Positions 51,817 to 60,118 of a stretch of 64,000 nt of DNA are shown piece after piece. The DNA comes from an uncultured Clostridia bacterium (GTDB lineage: Bacteria; Bacillota; Clostridia; Lachnospirales; Lachnospiraceae): positions 96,084 to 160,083 of the forward strand of contig CALBKM010000045.1 in the NCBI GenBank assembly GCA_937895705.1. Direction: 5' to 3'. Numbering within the stretch: the first letter of the stretch is position 1; each line of letters starts with the position of its first letter. The notes under the pieces were generated by a model. The model saw only the letters and a list, made by a program, of their open reading frames with translations. It made no database searches and was not told where the DNA came from. The position numbers were made by a program, and so were the translations under genes.

Positions 51817-53328
51817 TTAGTTCTGACCTTCTATCTCACTTATCAGGTTATACACGCCGTCTTCCGACAAAATACCTCGTTTTAAGTCTCGCGGCAACTC
51901 TCCCCGTTCGTCACACTCAAAGTCCTTTAACCATTGACCTCCCTCGTAATATTCCAGTAAAGCGTGCCACTTTTCCTGCAATACATCGTCCTTATAGACC
52001 GCCTTGGAATCCTGCTTTGTAGCTTCTCCGATTTCATCAAAGTACTGCTCCATCTGACATATTCTTTCAATAGTACGCCGTAACTCTTCGCCGACTTGCT
52101 TCAAAGTGTTTTTCTCTACGTTCTCAGTTCGCTCTCCCTTTTCTTCCACTCGGCACCGGAACATTCCCGTAGACTTATGAATATAAAAGGCGCCGTCCCG
52201 TTCAATGATTTCCTCTACCATAGAAAGGAACTCTTCCTTCCGGTCCTTTATCATTTCACCTGCATTTCCCGGAAAAGAATATACATACTCATACACCGGC
52301 TCTGCCTCATCCACCAAAAGGTCCGAATCGCAACTCACGCATTCAATGTGATCAAATACCGTTTGAAGCTGTTCTCTTCCGTTTTCCAGCCGGAACCCAC
52401 AGGATACCCGATGGAAAGGTACTTCTATTTTGGCATCAAACCGTTCCACAAAGTCATGAAGCTCCCGCATATGGGTATCTCCTATGGTAGTCGCGCAAAA
52501 CATACCGCCCGGTTTTAACAGCTTTTTCACCTTCTGAAACAAATCCTGTCGTTTCTCCACATGATACAACATATGATTTGCAGTAATACGGTCATAACTT
52601 CCCAATAAGGATAAACAGTTGGCATCTGCCACCTGATAAAAGATTCTGATGTTCCTTTCTTTAAAAACATCCTGTTTCGTCGCCAGATTTTCCTTTGCCT
52701 TCTCTAGCATTCCTTCGGAATAATCTGTCAAAAGAAAGGAAAGATTACGCGGCAATTTATCCGCTACTGCCACCAGATTGGCTGCATTTCCGCACCCGAG
52801 ACAAAGAATCTCCATTCCTTCCGTAAGCTCCAGATTATTAAGTACCCAGTCCGCCCACGGTAATGTTCCTGTGCTGTAATTATGCAGACTGATGCGACGC
52901 TTCAAATTGTCATCACTCCGATACTGCTTAATAATCATATCCGAAACCTCCAGAATCTGGATTGCCTCCACCAGATTCTCCCAAGTCTGCCCTTCCTCTG
53001 CCGTCTGCACCTTGTCCACCGCATCAATGACACGGTCCAAATGGCGTTTTTTCTCGTTCAAAAGCTTCTTCTGCTCTTGCAGGGACTCCTCTAAACTTAA
53101 GGCGCTGTTGCACACCGTCTCCTTAATCTGCTCCAGAGACATGCCCAAATACCGCAACAATAAGATCCGTTGCAATTCCACAAAGGAAGTCTCATCATAA
53201 TACCGGTACCCCGCCTCGGAATAGCCTACCGGCTTAAGCAGCCCCTTTTCATCATAAAACCGCAGTGTCTTTGCCGATATTCCGGAAATCTTCCCGAATT
53301 CACCGATAGTATACTTGCGTTTTTCCAT
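51817..53328 (-). CDS. MerR regulator fused to SAM methyltransferase and DUF4298-like domain
   Basis: A 503-residue three-part protein. Residues 1-~110: MerR winged helix (YTIGEFGKISGISAKTLRFY, GYRYY) and coiled coil. Residues ~130-370: class I methyltransferase with SAM loop ILCLGCGNAANL, acidic LLTDYS and the post-motif NHMLYHV...LLKPGG. Residues ~400-503: DUF4298-like end (WHALLEYYEGGQWLKDFECD, then LPRDLKRGILSEDGVYNLI). The start is the Met after GGAGG (5 bases). The methyltransferase is in the place of the effector domain and may sense or modify a toxic small molecule. It is alone, with a MerR-type promoter in front. Confidence 0.88.
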   Translation of the reverse strand: MEKRKYTIGEFGKISGISAKTLRFYDEKGLLKPVGYSEAGYRYYDETSFVELQRILLLRYLGMSLEQIKETVCNSALSLEESLQEQKKLLNEKKRHLDRVIDAVDKVQTAEEGQTWENLVEAIQILEVSDMIIKQYRSDDNLKRRISLHNYSTGTLPWADWVLNNLELTEGMEILCLGCGNAANLVAVADKLPRNLSFLLTDYSEGMLEKAKENLATKQDVFKERNIRIFYQVADANCLSLLGSYDRITANHMLYHVEKRQDLFQKVKKLLKPGGMFCATTIGDTHMRELHDFVERFDAKIEVPFHRVSCGFRLENGREQLQTVFDHIECVSCDSDLLVDEAEPVYEYVYSFPGNAGEMIKDRKEEFLSMVEEIIERDGAFYIHKSTGMFRCRVEEKGERTENVEKNTLKQVGEELRRTIERICQMEQYFDEIGEATKQDSKAVYKDDVLQEKWHALLEYYEGGQWLKDFECDERGELPRDLKRGILSEDGVYNLISEIEGQN

Positions 53329-53393
53329 AAAAACCTCCGTTTTCAAAGTAATATTCTGTTGTCCACGGATGTCCGGACCATCCTCACACCCTT

Positions 53394-53424
53394 AGTGTAA
53401 ACCTTCCCGTAGGTGGAAGGTCAA
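53394..53424 (-). promoter_or_regulatory. MerR-type promoter with 19-bp spacer and dyad operator
   Basis: Minus strand: TTGACC (53419-53424) and TACACT (53394-53399) are 19 bp apart, the over-long spacing of MerR-activated promoters. A perfect dyad ACCTTCC-N7-GGAAGGT (53401-53421) fills the spacer. The MerR fusion downstream should bind here, repress, and activate on effector binding by untwisting the DNA. Confidence 0.88.
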
Positions 53425-53427
53425 GCA

Positions 53428-53560
53428 CTTTTTTACTTTATAGGAAATCGTTAATTTCCTAATCAAGTAAAAAAAGCTCCGCTGGGATCGCACCGCGGCG
53501 GATTTGAAGACGTCGCTTGAAGCGCCCCGCCGCAGGCGGAGAATCTCGCTAGCGAGATTC
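53428..53560. repeat. cluster of three palindromes downstream of the Nudix gene
   Basis: (1) 53428-53476: CTTTTTTACTT / AAGTAAAAAAG enclosing AGGAAAT/ATTTCCT. (2) 53477-53541: CTCCGC/GCGGAG enclosing GCGGCGG/CCGCCGC (53495-53501 with 53527-53533) and CGCTT/AAGCG. (3) 53541-53560: perfect palindrome GAATCTCGCT/AGCGAGATTC, which contains the Nudix stop codon. None has a clear T-tract on the minus strand. Confidence 0.7.
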
Positions 53561-54049
53561 ATTATCTTTAATAACTTCCTTCACCAGCTGCCAGGCGATA
53601 CTGCCTTCACGGATTTTTCCGAGGGCCTCCGCAAACGGCACCCACTCTGCGTCATCTACTTCTTTTGACAGCACAAGCGCATTCTTTTTCACTTTTGCAT
53701 GGAATCCAAGCATCAACATTTCCTTTTGTTCATACGGATAGCTTCTCACAAAACGAAGTTCTTCCACCGTTTGGCCGATTTCTTCTTCAATTTCCCGAGT
53801 GGCAGACTCCTCCGCCGACTCTCCGATTTTCATAAAACCGGATACACACACATAGCGGGTGGCAGACAAATTCGTCTGTTTTAACAGAGCCACCTCTCCG
53901 CACTCATTCGTTACCGCACAAATCACGCAGGTGGAAAACATATCAAAAAGCGGTACCTTACACATTTCACAAAACGGAACCAGTCCTTCATCACCGATTT
54001 CCTTTTTCATTAATTTACTACCGCAATGGGGACAATAAGTAAATCGCAT
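53549..54049 (-). CDS. zinc-ribbon Nudix hydrolase, NudC-like
   Basis: A 166-residue enzyme with an N-terminal zinc ribbon (YCPHCGSKL...PFCEMCKVPLF) and a Nudix domain with box GFMKIGESAEESATREIEEE followed by IGQ. The arrangement matches the C-terminal half of NADH pyrophosphatase (NudC), which hydrolyses NADH or removes NAD caps from RNA, but the N-terminal NudC domain is missing. The C-terminal SR codons and stop lie in a perfect 20-bp palindrome. Confidence 0.88.
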   Translation of the reverse strand: MRFTYCPHCGSKLMKKEIGDEGLVPFCEMCKVPLFDMFSTCVICAVTNECGEVALLKQTNLSATRYVCVSGFMKIGESAEESATREIEEEIGQTVEELRFVRSYPYEQKEMLMLGFHAKVKKNALVLSKEVDDAEWVPFAEALGKIREGSIAWQLVKEVIKDNESR

Positions 54050-54119
54050 CTAAAACTTCTCCTTCTCTCTAATTTCACCGGGCTGACTACACACCGTTCA
54101 CGCCCCCTATACCTTCCGT

Positions 54120-54734
54120 TTAGCGCAAATTCTCCCAGTCAATCCGCTCATTCTTATAAAAGAACTCCCGGTCTCGTTCTCCGATTTCACGTAACACGTG
54201 ACACGGGTTACCTACTGCCACTACATTCGCCGGGATGTCTTTCGTTACAACGCTTCCCGCACCAATGACAGAATTGTCTCCGATGGTCACTCCGGGCAGA
54301 ATAACGGCTCCGCTGCCGATCCATACATTTTTTCCGATATGTACCGGACGCACATACTGATACTGTTCTTTTCGCAATTCCGGCGTAATTGTGTGATTTG
54401 TGGTTGTAATCACCACATTCGGCGCAAACATGGTATGGTCTCCCACATAAATGGCCGCATCATCCACGCAGGTTAAATTAAAATTCGCATATACATGATT
54501 CCCGAAATGCAAATTTTTTCCGCCCCAGTTGGCACGGAACGGCGGCTCGATGTAACACCCTTCCCCCATACTGCCAAGCATTTCTTTCATCAACTTCTGA
54601 CGCTTCGCCCCCTCCGACGGGCGGGTCATATTAAAATCATACAGCTTTTCCAGGCGCATCTGTTGCTCTGCCGTCAAATCCTCGTTTCTCGGGTCATATA
54701 CCAGTCCCGCTTCCATTCGTTCTCTGTGTGTCAT
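54120..54734 (-). CDS. LacA/Maa-type sugar O-acetyltransferase
   Basis: A 204-residue left-handed beta-helix acetyltransferase (maltose/galactoside type). The N-terminal Mac segment is MTHRERMEAGLVYDPRNEDL; catalytic His is in ITTTNHTI; hexapeptide repeats include VWIGSGAVILPGVTIGDNSV. Transfers acetyl from acetyl-CoA to a sugar hydroxyl. Next to a GPH symporter and GH2 enzyme, resembling the role of LacA beside LacY/LacZ, but with its own promoter after a terminator. Confidence 0.93.
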   Translation of the reverse strand: MTHRERMEAGLVYDPRNEDLTAEQQMRLEKLYDFNMTRPSEGAKRQKLMKEMLGSMGEGCYIEPPFRANWGGKNLHFGNHVYANFNLTCVDDAAIYVGDHTMFAPNVVITTTNHTITPELRKEQYQYVRPVHIGKNVWIGSGAVILPGVTIGDNSVIGAGSVVTKDIPANVVAVGNPCHVLREIGERDREFFYKNERIDWENLR

Positions 54735-54792
54735 GGCACCCTCCTTATTGCATTATGTTTCCGTCTTTATACAAAAATCTCTGTTCCCTTTT

Positions 54793-54820
54793 ATTATAGC
54801 AAAAACGCCGCAAAGTTCAA
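54793..54820 (-). promoter_or_regulatory. promoter of the acetyltransferase gene, inside the upstream terminator
   Basis: TTGAAC (54815-54820), 16-bp spacer, TATAAT (54793-54798), minus strand. The -35 box lies in the loop and 3' stem of the GH2/GPH operon terminator. Confidence 0.75.
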
Positions 54821-54840
54821 CGAGAACTTTACGACGTTTT
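54801..54840 (-). terminator. intrinsic terminator of the GH2/GPH operon
   Basis: Minus strand: AAAACGTCGTAAAGTT ... AACTTTGCGGCGTTTT with two G-T pairs, ending in TTTTT. Confidence 0.9.
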
Positions 54841-54902
54841 GCATGGAGAACACCCGACCGGACCCCCGGTCTGTCAATCTATCAAAATTCCTTTCTTTTT
54901 GC

Positions 54903-56354
54903 CTACTCGGCTTTCCCTCGACGCGCATCCAACTCTTCCTGCATCTGCGCCATAGTCTTTTTGTCCAGATTATAGATTACCGCAAGTCCGATAAATTGCA
55001 TAACCGCACTGAACATATAGAGTGCCGCCACAAGCCAGCACATATTGTATGCGGTGGATGCGGACTGTGCTCCCACACCCAACTTGGAATTATACCCCAA
55101 AGCACCCATTAACAGCAGCACCACAGACGGTCCCACGCCCTGTGCCAGCTTACGGAAGAAGGAATGCAGGGAATATACCGTACCTTCTTCTCTCTTTCCG
55201 GTCTTCCACTCATTGTAGTCGATAGCGTCTGCCATCAGTGCCCAGGATACACAGGTGTAAATACCCATACCGAGACCAAACACGCTGAGTGCTACCATAT
55301 ATATCACGAGTGCAATCATTTTGTTCGGAATCAGCGGGAATATAAACATCAGCACACCGCCGAATAAAGATACTACGGTACCCGCTACAGAAGCTTCTTT
55401 TTTACCCCACTTACCGACAATCTTTTTAATAAACGGCATAAAGATAAGCATCGGTAAGAATCCGATTAACTGAACCACACCGGACAGTTTTGCCATACCG
55501 AAATAGATTGCAAACATAATGGACGTAGCAGTCATAGCAGACTGCATACCGAGGAACATACCCATCGCCGCCAAAGTAGCACCGACTGCCGGACGGTTCT
55601 TCATAAAGTTCCCGAACGCCTTCAGCACATTGAACTTTTCAGTCTCATTCGTCTTTACGGTATTCTCATCCACACGAATGGTAATCTTCTTAATCATAAA
55701 CAGGAATGCGACAAAACCGAGTACACCCATCAAAAGTGCCGCAACAAACACTCTTTCACCAATTAGATTCTGTACCTGTTCCCCTGTTTCCGCGTTAATG
55801 ACCGGCGCACCGTTCTCATCCACTTCTTTTTCCCAGATAATCATCGGAAGAATAATATTCGGAAGCAAATTACCGAACATAGAACCAATGCTTCGCCAGG
55901 TGGATAACTGTGCTCTTTCGCCCGGGTCCTCGGTTACTAACGAGAGCATGGATCCGTACGGCACATTCGCAATAGTATAGCAGGCATCCCAAACAATATA
56001 GCCGAGAATAAATACAATCGCTTTAATCAATACGGATGCATTCGGAACCGGAATAAATACCAACGCTCCCGCCACCAGCAAACCGATGGCACCGATTAAG
56101 ATATACGTCTTAAACTTACCCAGTTTATACTTTCTTCTGTCCGCATCAATCATGGAACCGATTAACGGGTCATTGATTGCGTCCCATATCTGCACTGCCA
56201 GCAAAAGTGCGGAAAGCAGACCGGTCTCCATCATCATAAACACCAGCCAGAAGGTCTGAACCGTACCTTTCAGCGAGAAACTCATGTTACAACCAAAATC
56301 ACCGGCAGCATATGCGACTTTGTCTCTCATCCCGAATTTTCTCTTCGTATCCAT
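54903..56354 (-). CDS. GPH-family sugar:cation symporter
   Basis: A 483-residue transporter with about 12 helices, of the glycoside-pentoside-hexuronide family (MelB/UidB/XynB). Family signatures: YAAGDFGCNMSFSL, IWDAINDPLIGSMIDADRRK near the N-terminus and WALMADAIDYNEWKTGKREE in the second half. It imports a glycoside or glucuronide with Na+ or H+, presumably the substrate of the GH2 enzyme encoded upstream in the operon. Confidence 0.93.
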   Translation of the reverse strand: MDTKRKFGMRDKVAYAAGDFGCNMSFSLKGTVQTFWLVFMMMETGLLSALLLAVQIWDAINDPLIGSMIDADRRKYKLGKFKTYILIGAIGLLVAGALVFIPVPNASVLIKAIVFILGYIVWDACYTIANVPYGSMLSLVTEDPGERAQLSTWRSIGSMFGNLLPNIILPMIIWEKEVDENGAPVINAETGEQVQNLIGERVFVAALLMGVLGFVAFLFMIKKITIRVDENTVKTNETEKFNVLKAFGNFMKNRPAVGATLAAMGMFLGMQSAMTATSIMFAIYFGMAKLSGVVQLIGFLPMLIFMPFIKKIVGKWGKKEASVAGTVVSLFGGVLMFIFPLIPNKMIALVIYMVALSVFGLGMGIYTCVSWALMADAIDYNEWKTGKREEGTVYSLHSFFRKLAQGVGPSVVLLLMGALGYNSKLGVGAQSASTAYNMCWLVAALYMFSAVMQFIGLAVIYNLDKKTMAQMQEELDARRGKAE

Positions 56355-56378
56355 AGTATTGCCTCCTCTTTCATGGTT

Positions 56379-56401
56379 CCGGAGGACAAGCCCACCTCCG
56401 G
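56379..56401 (-). promoter_or_regulatory. intercistronic hairpin in the GH2/GPH operon
   Basis: CCGGAGG-N9-CCTCCGG, a 7-bp perfect GC-rich stem without T-tract between the two genes. It may stabilise the mRNA ends or adjust expression of the symporter. Confidence 0.6.
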
Positions 56402-56432
56402 TTACGTTTTCTGGTTTCTGCTGTACCTTTTC

Positions 56433-58682
56433 TTACTTTTTCTTAATCTTATTTAACTTCTTGTTAAACTTAAGCATCTCTTCTTTGGTCAGCGGCTTAG
56501 CGCCCATGGCTCCCATCATGGAAAGGAGACGTTTTACGGTAAAACCTCCGAGGAATCCCATCAAATCCTTGCTCTGCATCATAGAACCGGCATCTACCAT
56601 GGTCTTCTTACCCTTCATGGCCTTTTTCATCAGACCGAGGAACAACAGCTTACCCTTTGTCGTTGCCAGTACGTCAGATGCCTTATCATTAATGGAATAA
56701 TAGCCTTCCGGTGCGGTAATCTCAAACCAGTTGAGTACGTCTCCTGTCTCTGTCATACGATACGCATCGTTAAACTTGTCTACCTTTACAATCTTGGAGG
56801 AATCCTCGCAAGAACCGGCCTTTGCTACCAGTTCGGTAGTTCCTGCATTCGGAACATTAAAATAGAAGAAATGCTCCTTGGCGGTCTGCTTCCCGAGACT
56901 CTTACCGTTTGCAAAAAGTTCTACCTCAGGCTGGTTGGAATATACCGTAACTTTCGTCACATCCTCTACACGATCCACATAACGCTTACCGCAGATATGC
57001 ACGAACGGTTCGTCGGAAAGCCATGCCTTATATGCATAGAAGGCATCCTTCTTATAGGTTCGGTCAAAGTTCATAAGTCCCTTGTGGTTCATGCCGTCTT
57101 CGCCGCCCTCTGCTCTGCTGTCTGCTGCAAAGTCAAACATGTTCCAAACGTGGGTGGCCCAAATATACTTTCTTGTAAATAACTGCTTAATGAGTTCCTC
57201 ATGGTAGTACGCTTGATACTCCTCGGAATAGTCACCCTGTTCCGGGTTGGAGTTGTGCCAGTTCAGTGCCTCACAACCATACTCACTCATACCTACCGGA
57301 ATTTCCGGATGCTCTGCATGGAACTTGTCCATCCACGGTCCGTTCATGGAAGTATCGCCGCCGTACCAGCCGAAGTAATGGTTCCAGGATACGGTATCCG
57401 GAATCTTCACATACTCGCTGTCGGTCGGACACATGGAGACAATCGCCATAGTCGTACGTCTGGTCTTATCCCAGTCGTGACACAAATTATTCAAAATACG
57501 ATGATTTTCAATTAAATCCGGATCATCCGCTCCCTTCATGGAAATCTCATTGGAAAGTCCCCATACAAAAATGGACGGGTGATTATAATTCTGAGCTAAG
57601 AGCTCCTTCATCTGAGAAATCGTATTCTCCCTACCGTTCGGCATATGATTCGAAATGTACGGAATCTCCGCCCAAAGTACAAACCCCATCTCATCACACA
57701 AATCGTAGAAATACTGTGCGTGCTGGTAATGTGCCAGACGAATGGTAGTCGCTCCCACCTCGTAAATCAACTCCGCATCTTCCTTATGATGCTTCGGAAG
57801 AAGCGCATTACCGATATCTTTTCTGTCCTGATGACGGGACACCCCGCGGAGCGGATATTCCTCACCGTTTAAGATAAAACCTCTCTCCGGATCAATTTCA
57901 AAACTGCGGCAACCGAACCGCACGGTTCTGGCATCCAGCTTCATGTTTCCGTCGGAAAGAGTTGCCTCCAGAGTATAGAGAAAAGGATCTTTACGACCAT
58001 GCCAAAGATGTGCATTCTCAATCACAAATTCTGCCTTGCCTTCCTTTGCGGAAACTTCCTTCTCGCAAACTACCGTATCCTTATCCTTAATCACATACTT
58101 TACGATTTCATTGCCGGCAAGACCGGTAAAATATCCGACAACAGACACATTGGCATTCGTACCGTTCATTACCGGGGTCACCTGAATACCCGGACCTCCG
58201 AAGAAGTCTAAGTCAAAGTGAGCTTTCGGCACACAGATAATATTTACATCGCGATAAATACCGCCATAGAAGGTAAAGTCTGCCATCTGCGGATACACTC
58301 TGTCGTTCGGTGCATTATCTACCGCCACTACAATCTCGTTTTCTTCCTTTATAAGCTCCGTAATATTCGCACGGAAGGTGGAATAACCACCGTCATGATG
58401 CACCGCAAGAGTGCCGTTCACATAAACATCCGCAGAAGAATTTGCACCTTCGAATTCGATATAAACCTGTTCTGCCTCTTTGCAATCCGCAAGAGCCAGC
58501 TTTTTTGTATAATAACAGGTGCCGCGATAATAGTCATTGCCGCCATCCTGTCCGTCTTTTGCATTCCATGTATGAGGCAAATCCACTGCTTCCCACTCGG
58601 AAATATTCAATGCACCGTGAGTACCGGAAATAAGTTTTGCATCCTTTGTAAACAACCATGCGTCGTTCCAATTAAATTTCAT
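56433..58682 (-). CDS. GH2 beta-galactosidase/beta-glucuronidase-type hydrolase
   Basis: A 749-residue cytoplasmic enzyme: N-terminal galactose-binding jelly roll, Ig-like domain and TIM barrel with acid/base Glu379 in FVWGLSNEIS and nucleophile Glu467 in GMSEYG. After the barrel come NHKGLMNFDRTYKKDAFYAY and an Ig-like domain, then a Lys-rich helical C-terminus (LTKEEMLKFNKKLNK). The NxKG motif occurs in beta-glucuronidases but also in some beta-galactosidases, so the sugar is not settled. The start is set at the Met after GGAGG; the open frame upstream overlaps the divergent promoter region. Divergent AraC gene. Confidence 0.88.
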   Translation of the reverse strand: MKFNWNDAWLFTKDAKLISGTHGALNISEWEAVDLPHTWNAKDGQDGGNDYYRGTCYYTKKLALADCKEAEQVYIEFEGANSSADVYVNGTLAVHHDGGYSTFRANITELIKEENEIVVAVDNAPNDRVYPQMADFTFYGGIYRDVNIICVPKAHFDLDFFGGPGIQVTPVMNGTNANVSVVGYFTGLAGNEIVKYVIKDKDTVVCEKEVSAKEGKAEFVIENAHLWHGRKDPFLYTLEATLSDGNMKLDARTVRFGCRSFEIDPERGFILNGEEYPLRGVSRHQDRKDIGNALLPKHHKEDAELIYEVGATTIRLAHYQHAQYFYDLCDEMGFVLWAEIPYISNHMPNGRENTISQMKELLAQNYNHPSIFVWGLSNEISMKGADDPDLIENHRILNNLCHDWDKTRRTTMAIVSMCPTDSEYVKIPDTVSWNHYFGWYGGDTSMNGPWMDKFHAEHPEIPVGMSEYGCEALNWHNSNPEQGDYSEEYQAYYHEELIKQLFTRKYIWATHVWNMFDFAADSRAEGGEDGMNHKGLMNFDRTYKKDAFYAYKAWLSDEPFVHICGKRYVDRVEDVTKVTVYSNQPEVELFANGKSLGKQTAKEHFFYFNVPNAGTTELVAKAGSCEDSSKIVKVDKFNDAYRMTETGDVLNWFEITAPEGYYSINDKASDVLATTKGKLLFLGLMKKAMKGKKTMVDAGSMMQSKDLMGFLGGFTVKRLLSMMGAMGAKPLTKEEMLKFNKKLNKIKKK

Positions 58683-58749
58683 AAATCGTGTCCTCCTCAT
58701 AAAATTCATTCCTACTAACAATAGTGTATCGTAAGTTTTGTCTTTGGAC

Positions 58750-58778
58750 TTGTATGTTTTTTGTTTTAGTTGTATAAT
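58750..58778 (+). promoter_or_regulatory. promoter of the AraC gene divergent from GH2
   Basis: TTGTAT (58750-58755), 17-bp spacer, TATAAT (58773-58778), plus strand. The opposite direction has only a weak TACACT -10 for GH2, as expected for an activator-dependent promoter. Confidence 0.8.
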
Positions 58779-58812
58779 ATTTGTGTAAAATTGTAAAACA
58801 AGGAGGTAATGT

Positions 58813-60036
58813 ATGGAAACTCTCAACTCAACACTTGCATCGTGCCATGAACTGTTAGAAAACGTACTTCAATCCGCCTTCCGGATTCCGGTAATTTTGT
58901 TTACCCCTCCTTATACCGACATAAAAAAAATAGACCTGGGACTTCGTGCCATGGTCTGGACCGATTACGGCACCGAATCCCAGAACCTTTCCTTCGGAGA
59001 GAATACCGGAGATTATCGCCTGATTATTGTAAAAAGTAATCTGGGCTTTTATAATATACTTGCATTATTGGAACAAAAGGAACAACCGGACTTTCTTTCC
59101 ATCGGTCCGTTTCGGGATGAAGAACTCTCTGCCAACTATTTTACCCGGATTTTAAAGGAATCCCACATCTCTCCCGCAGAAATACAACCTTTAAAATATA
59201 TTTACGAACAAATGCCTTATGCGCATCCCGACTCCGTCACCGCAGTCGTCAAGCACGTACTTGCGGTTCATTATCCGGAATTTGCGGGGGTAACACCGGA
59301 ACTTATGCAATATTCGGATCAAAAGCGGGATATCGACATTAACAAAGAACTTCTGGAGGCTTATACCGTGGAGCATGCCGGAGAATACAAAAACTCCTTG
59401 TTTGATTTTTTAAGAACCTTAAAAACCGGAGACAGTCCTCGGGCACAGCAATTTTTACATGTCTTTTTGGACAACGCCCGATTTGTTCATGACAACTCTA
59501 TGCGCGAATACCGCTGGATGCTGCACAGTCTCAATAACTATTGCCATATGGAACTTCTGACCACCGATATCCATCCGTACCATGTCATCAAACAGATGAT
59601 TTCCACCCGGACCAAAATCGATTCCTTAACTACCATGGCAAAACTGGAACAAATGCCGAAGGAAATCTGTCACAAATATTGTCTGCTGGTAAAAAACTTT
59701 GCCAACCAAGGGTATTCCAAACAAACAAAAGAGATTATCGATTATGTCCGGCTCCATTTGGAAGAAGAGCTTTCCTTAAACTATCTGGCGGAGTATTTTC
59801 ACAAAAACGCTTCCTCATTGTCTCACTCCTTCAGCAAAGAAACCGGCATAAGTCTGACGAAATATATCCAACAGGAAAGAATCCGGGAAGCTCTCCGATT
59901 GTTTAACACCACCGAATATTCTGTTTCCGATGTTGCGGTCATGGTGGGCTACCAGGACTTTTCCTACTTTTCAAAGATTTTCTCCGGTCAGGTCGGTATG
60001 AGTCCGAGGGAATACAAAAAGCGCGGAAAAACGTAG
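58813..60036 (+). CDS. AraC-family regulator of the GH2/GPH operon
   Basis: A 407-residue regulator with an uncharacterised N-terminal region (~1-290) and a C-terminal double helix-turn-helix (LSLNYLAEYFHKNASSLSHS, and VAVMVGYQDFSYFSKIFSGQ). AAGGAGG precedes the start. Divergent to the GH2 gene across a 130-bp region, so it most likely activates GH2 and the symporter on sugar binding. Confidence 0.9.
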   Translation: METLNSTLASCHELLENVLQSAFRIPVILFTPPYTDIKKIDLGLRAMVWTDYGTESQNLSFGENTGDYRLIIVKSNLGFYNILALLEQKEQPDFLSIGPFRDEELSANYFTRILKESHISPAEIQPLKYIYEQMPYAHPDSVTAVVKHVLAVHYPEFAGVTPELMQYSDQKRDIDINKELLEAYTVEHAGEYKNSLFDFLRTLKTGDSPRAQQFLHVFLDNARFVHDNSMREYRWMLHSLNNYCHMELLTTDIHPYHVIKQMISTRTKIDSLTTMAKLEQMPKEICHKYCLLVKNFANQGYSKQTKEIIDYVRLHLEEELSLNYLAEYFHKNASSLSHSFSKETGISLTKYIQQERIREALRLFNTTEYSVSDVAVMVGYQDFSYFSKIFSGQVGMSPREYKKRGKT

Positions 60037-60040
60037 AAGA

Positions 60041-60067
60041 ACCCCGGAGTCCTGTAAACTCCGGGGT
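60041..60067 (+). terminator. hairpin after the AraC gene
   Basis: ACCCCGGAGT-N7-ACTCCGGGGT, perfect 10-bp GC-rich stem; the following CCTTCG lacks a T-run, so termination may be partial. It lies between convergent genes. Confidence 0.6.
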
Positions 60068-60118
60068 CCTTCGCAGGATTCATTTTCTGCTATACGTCAG
60101 CTTTTTAGTTCCGTTTAT

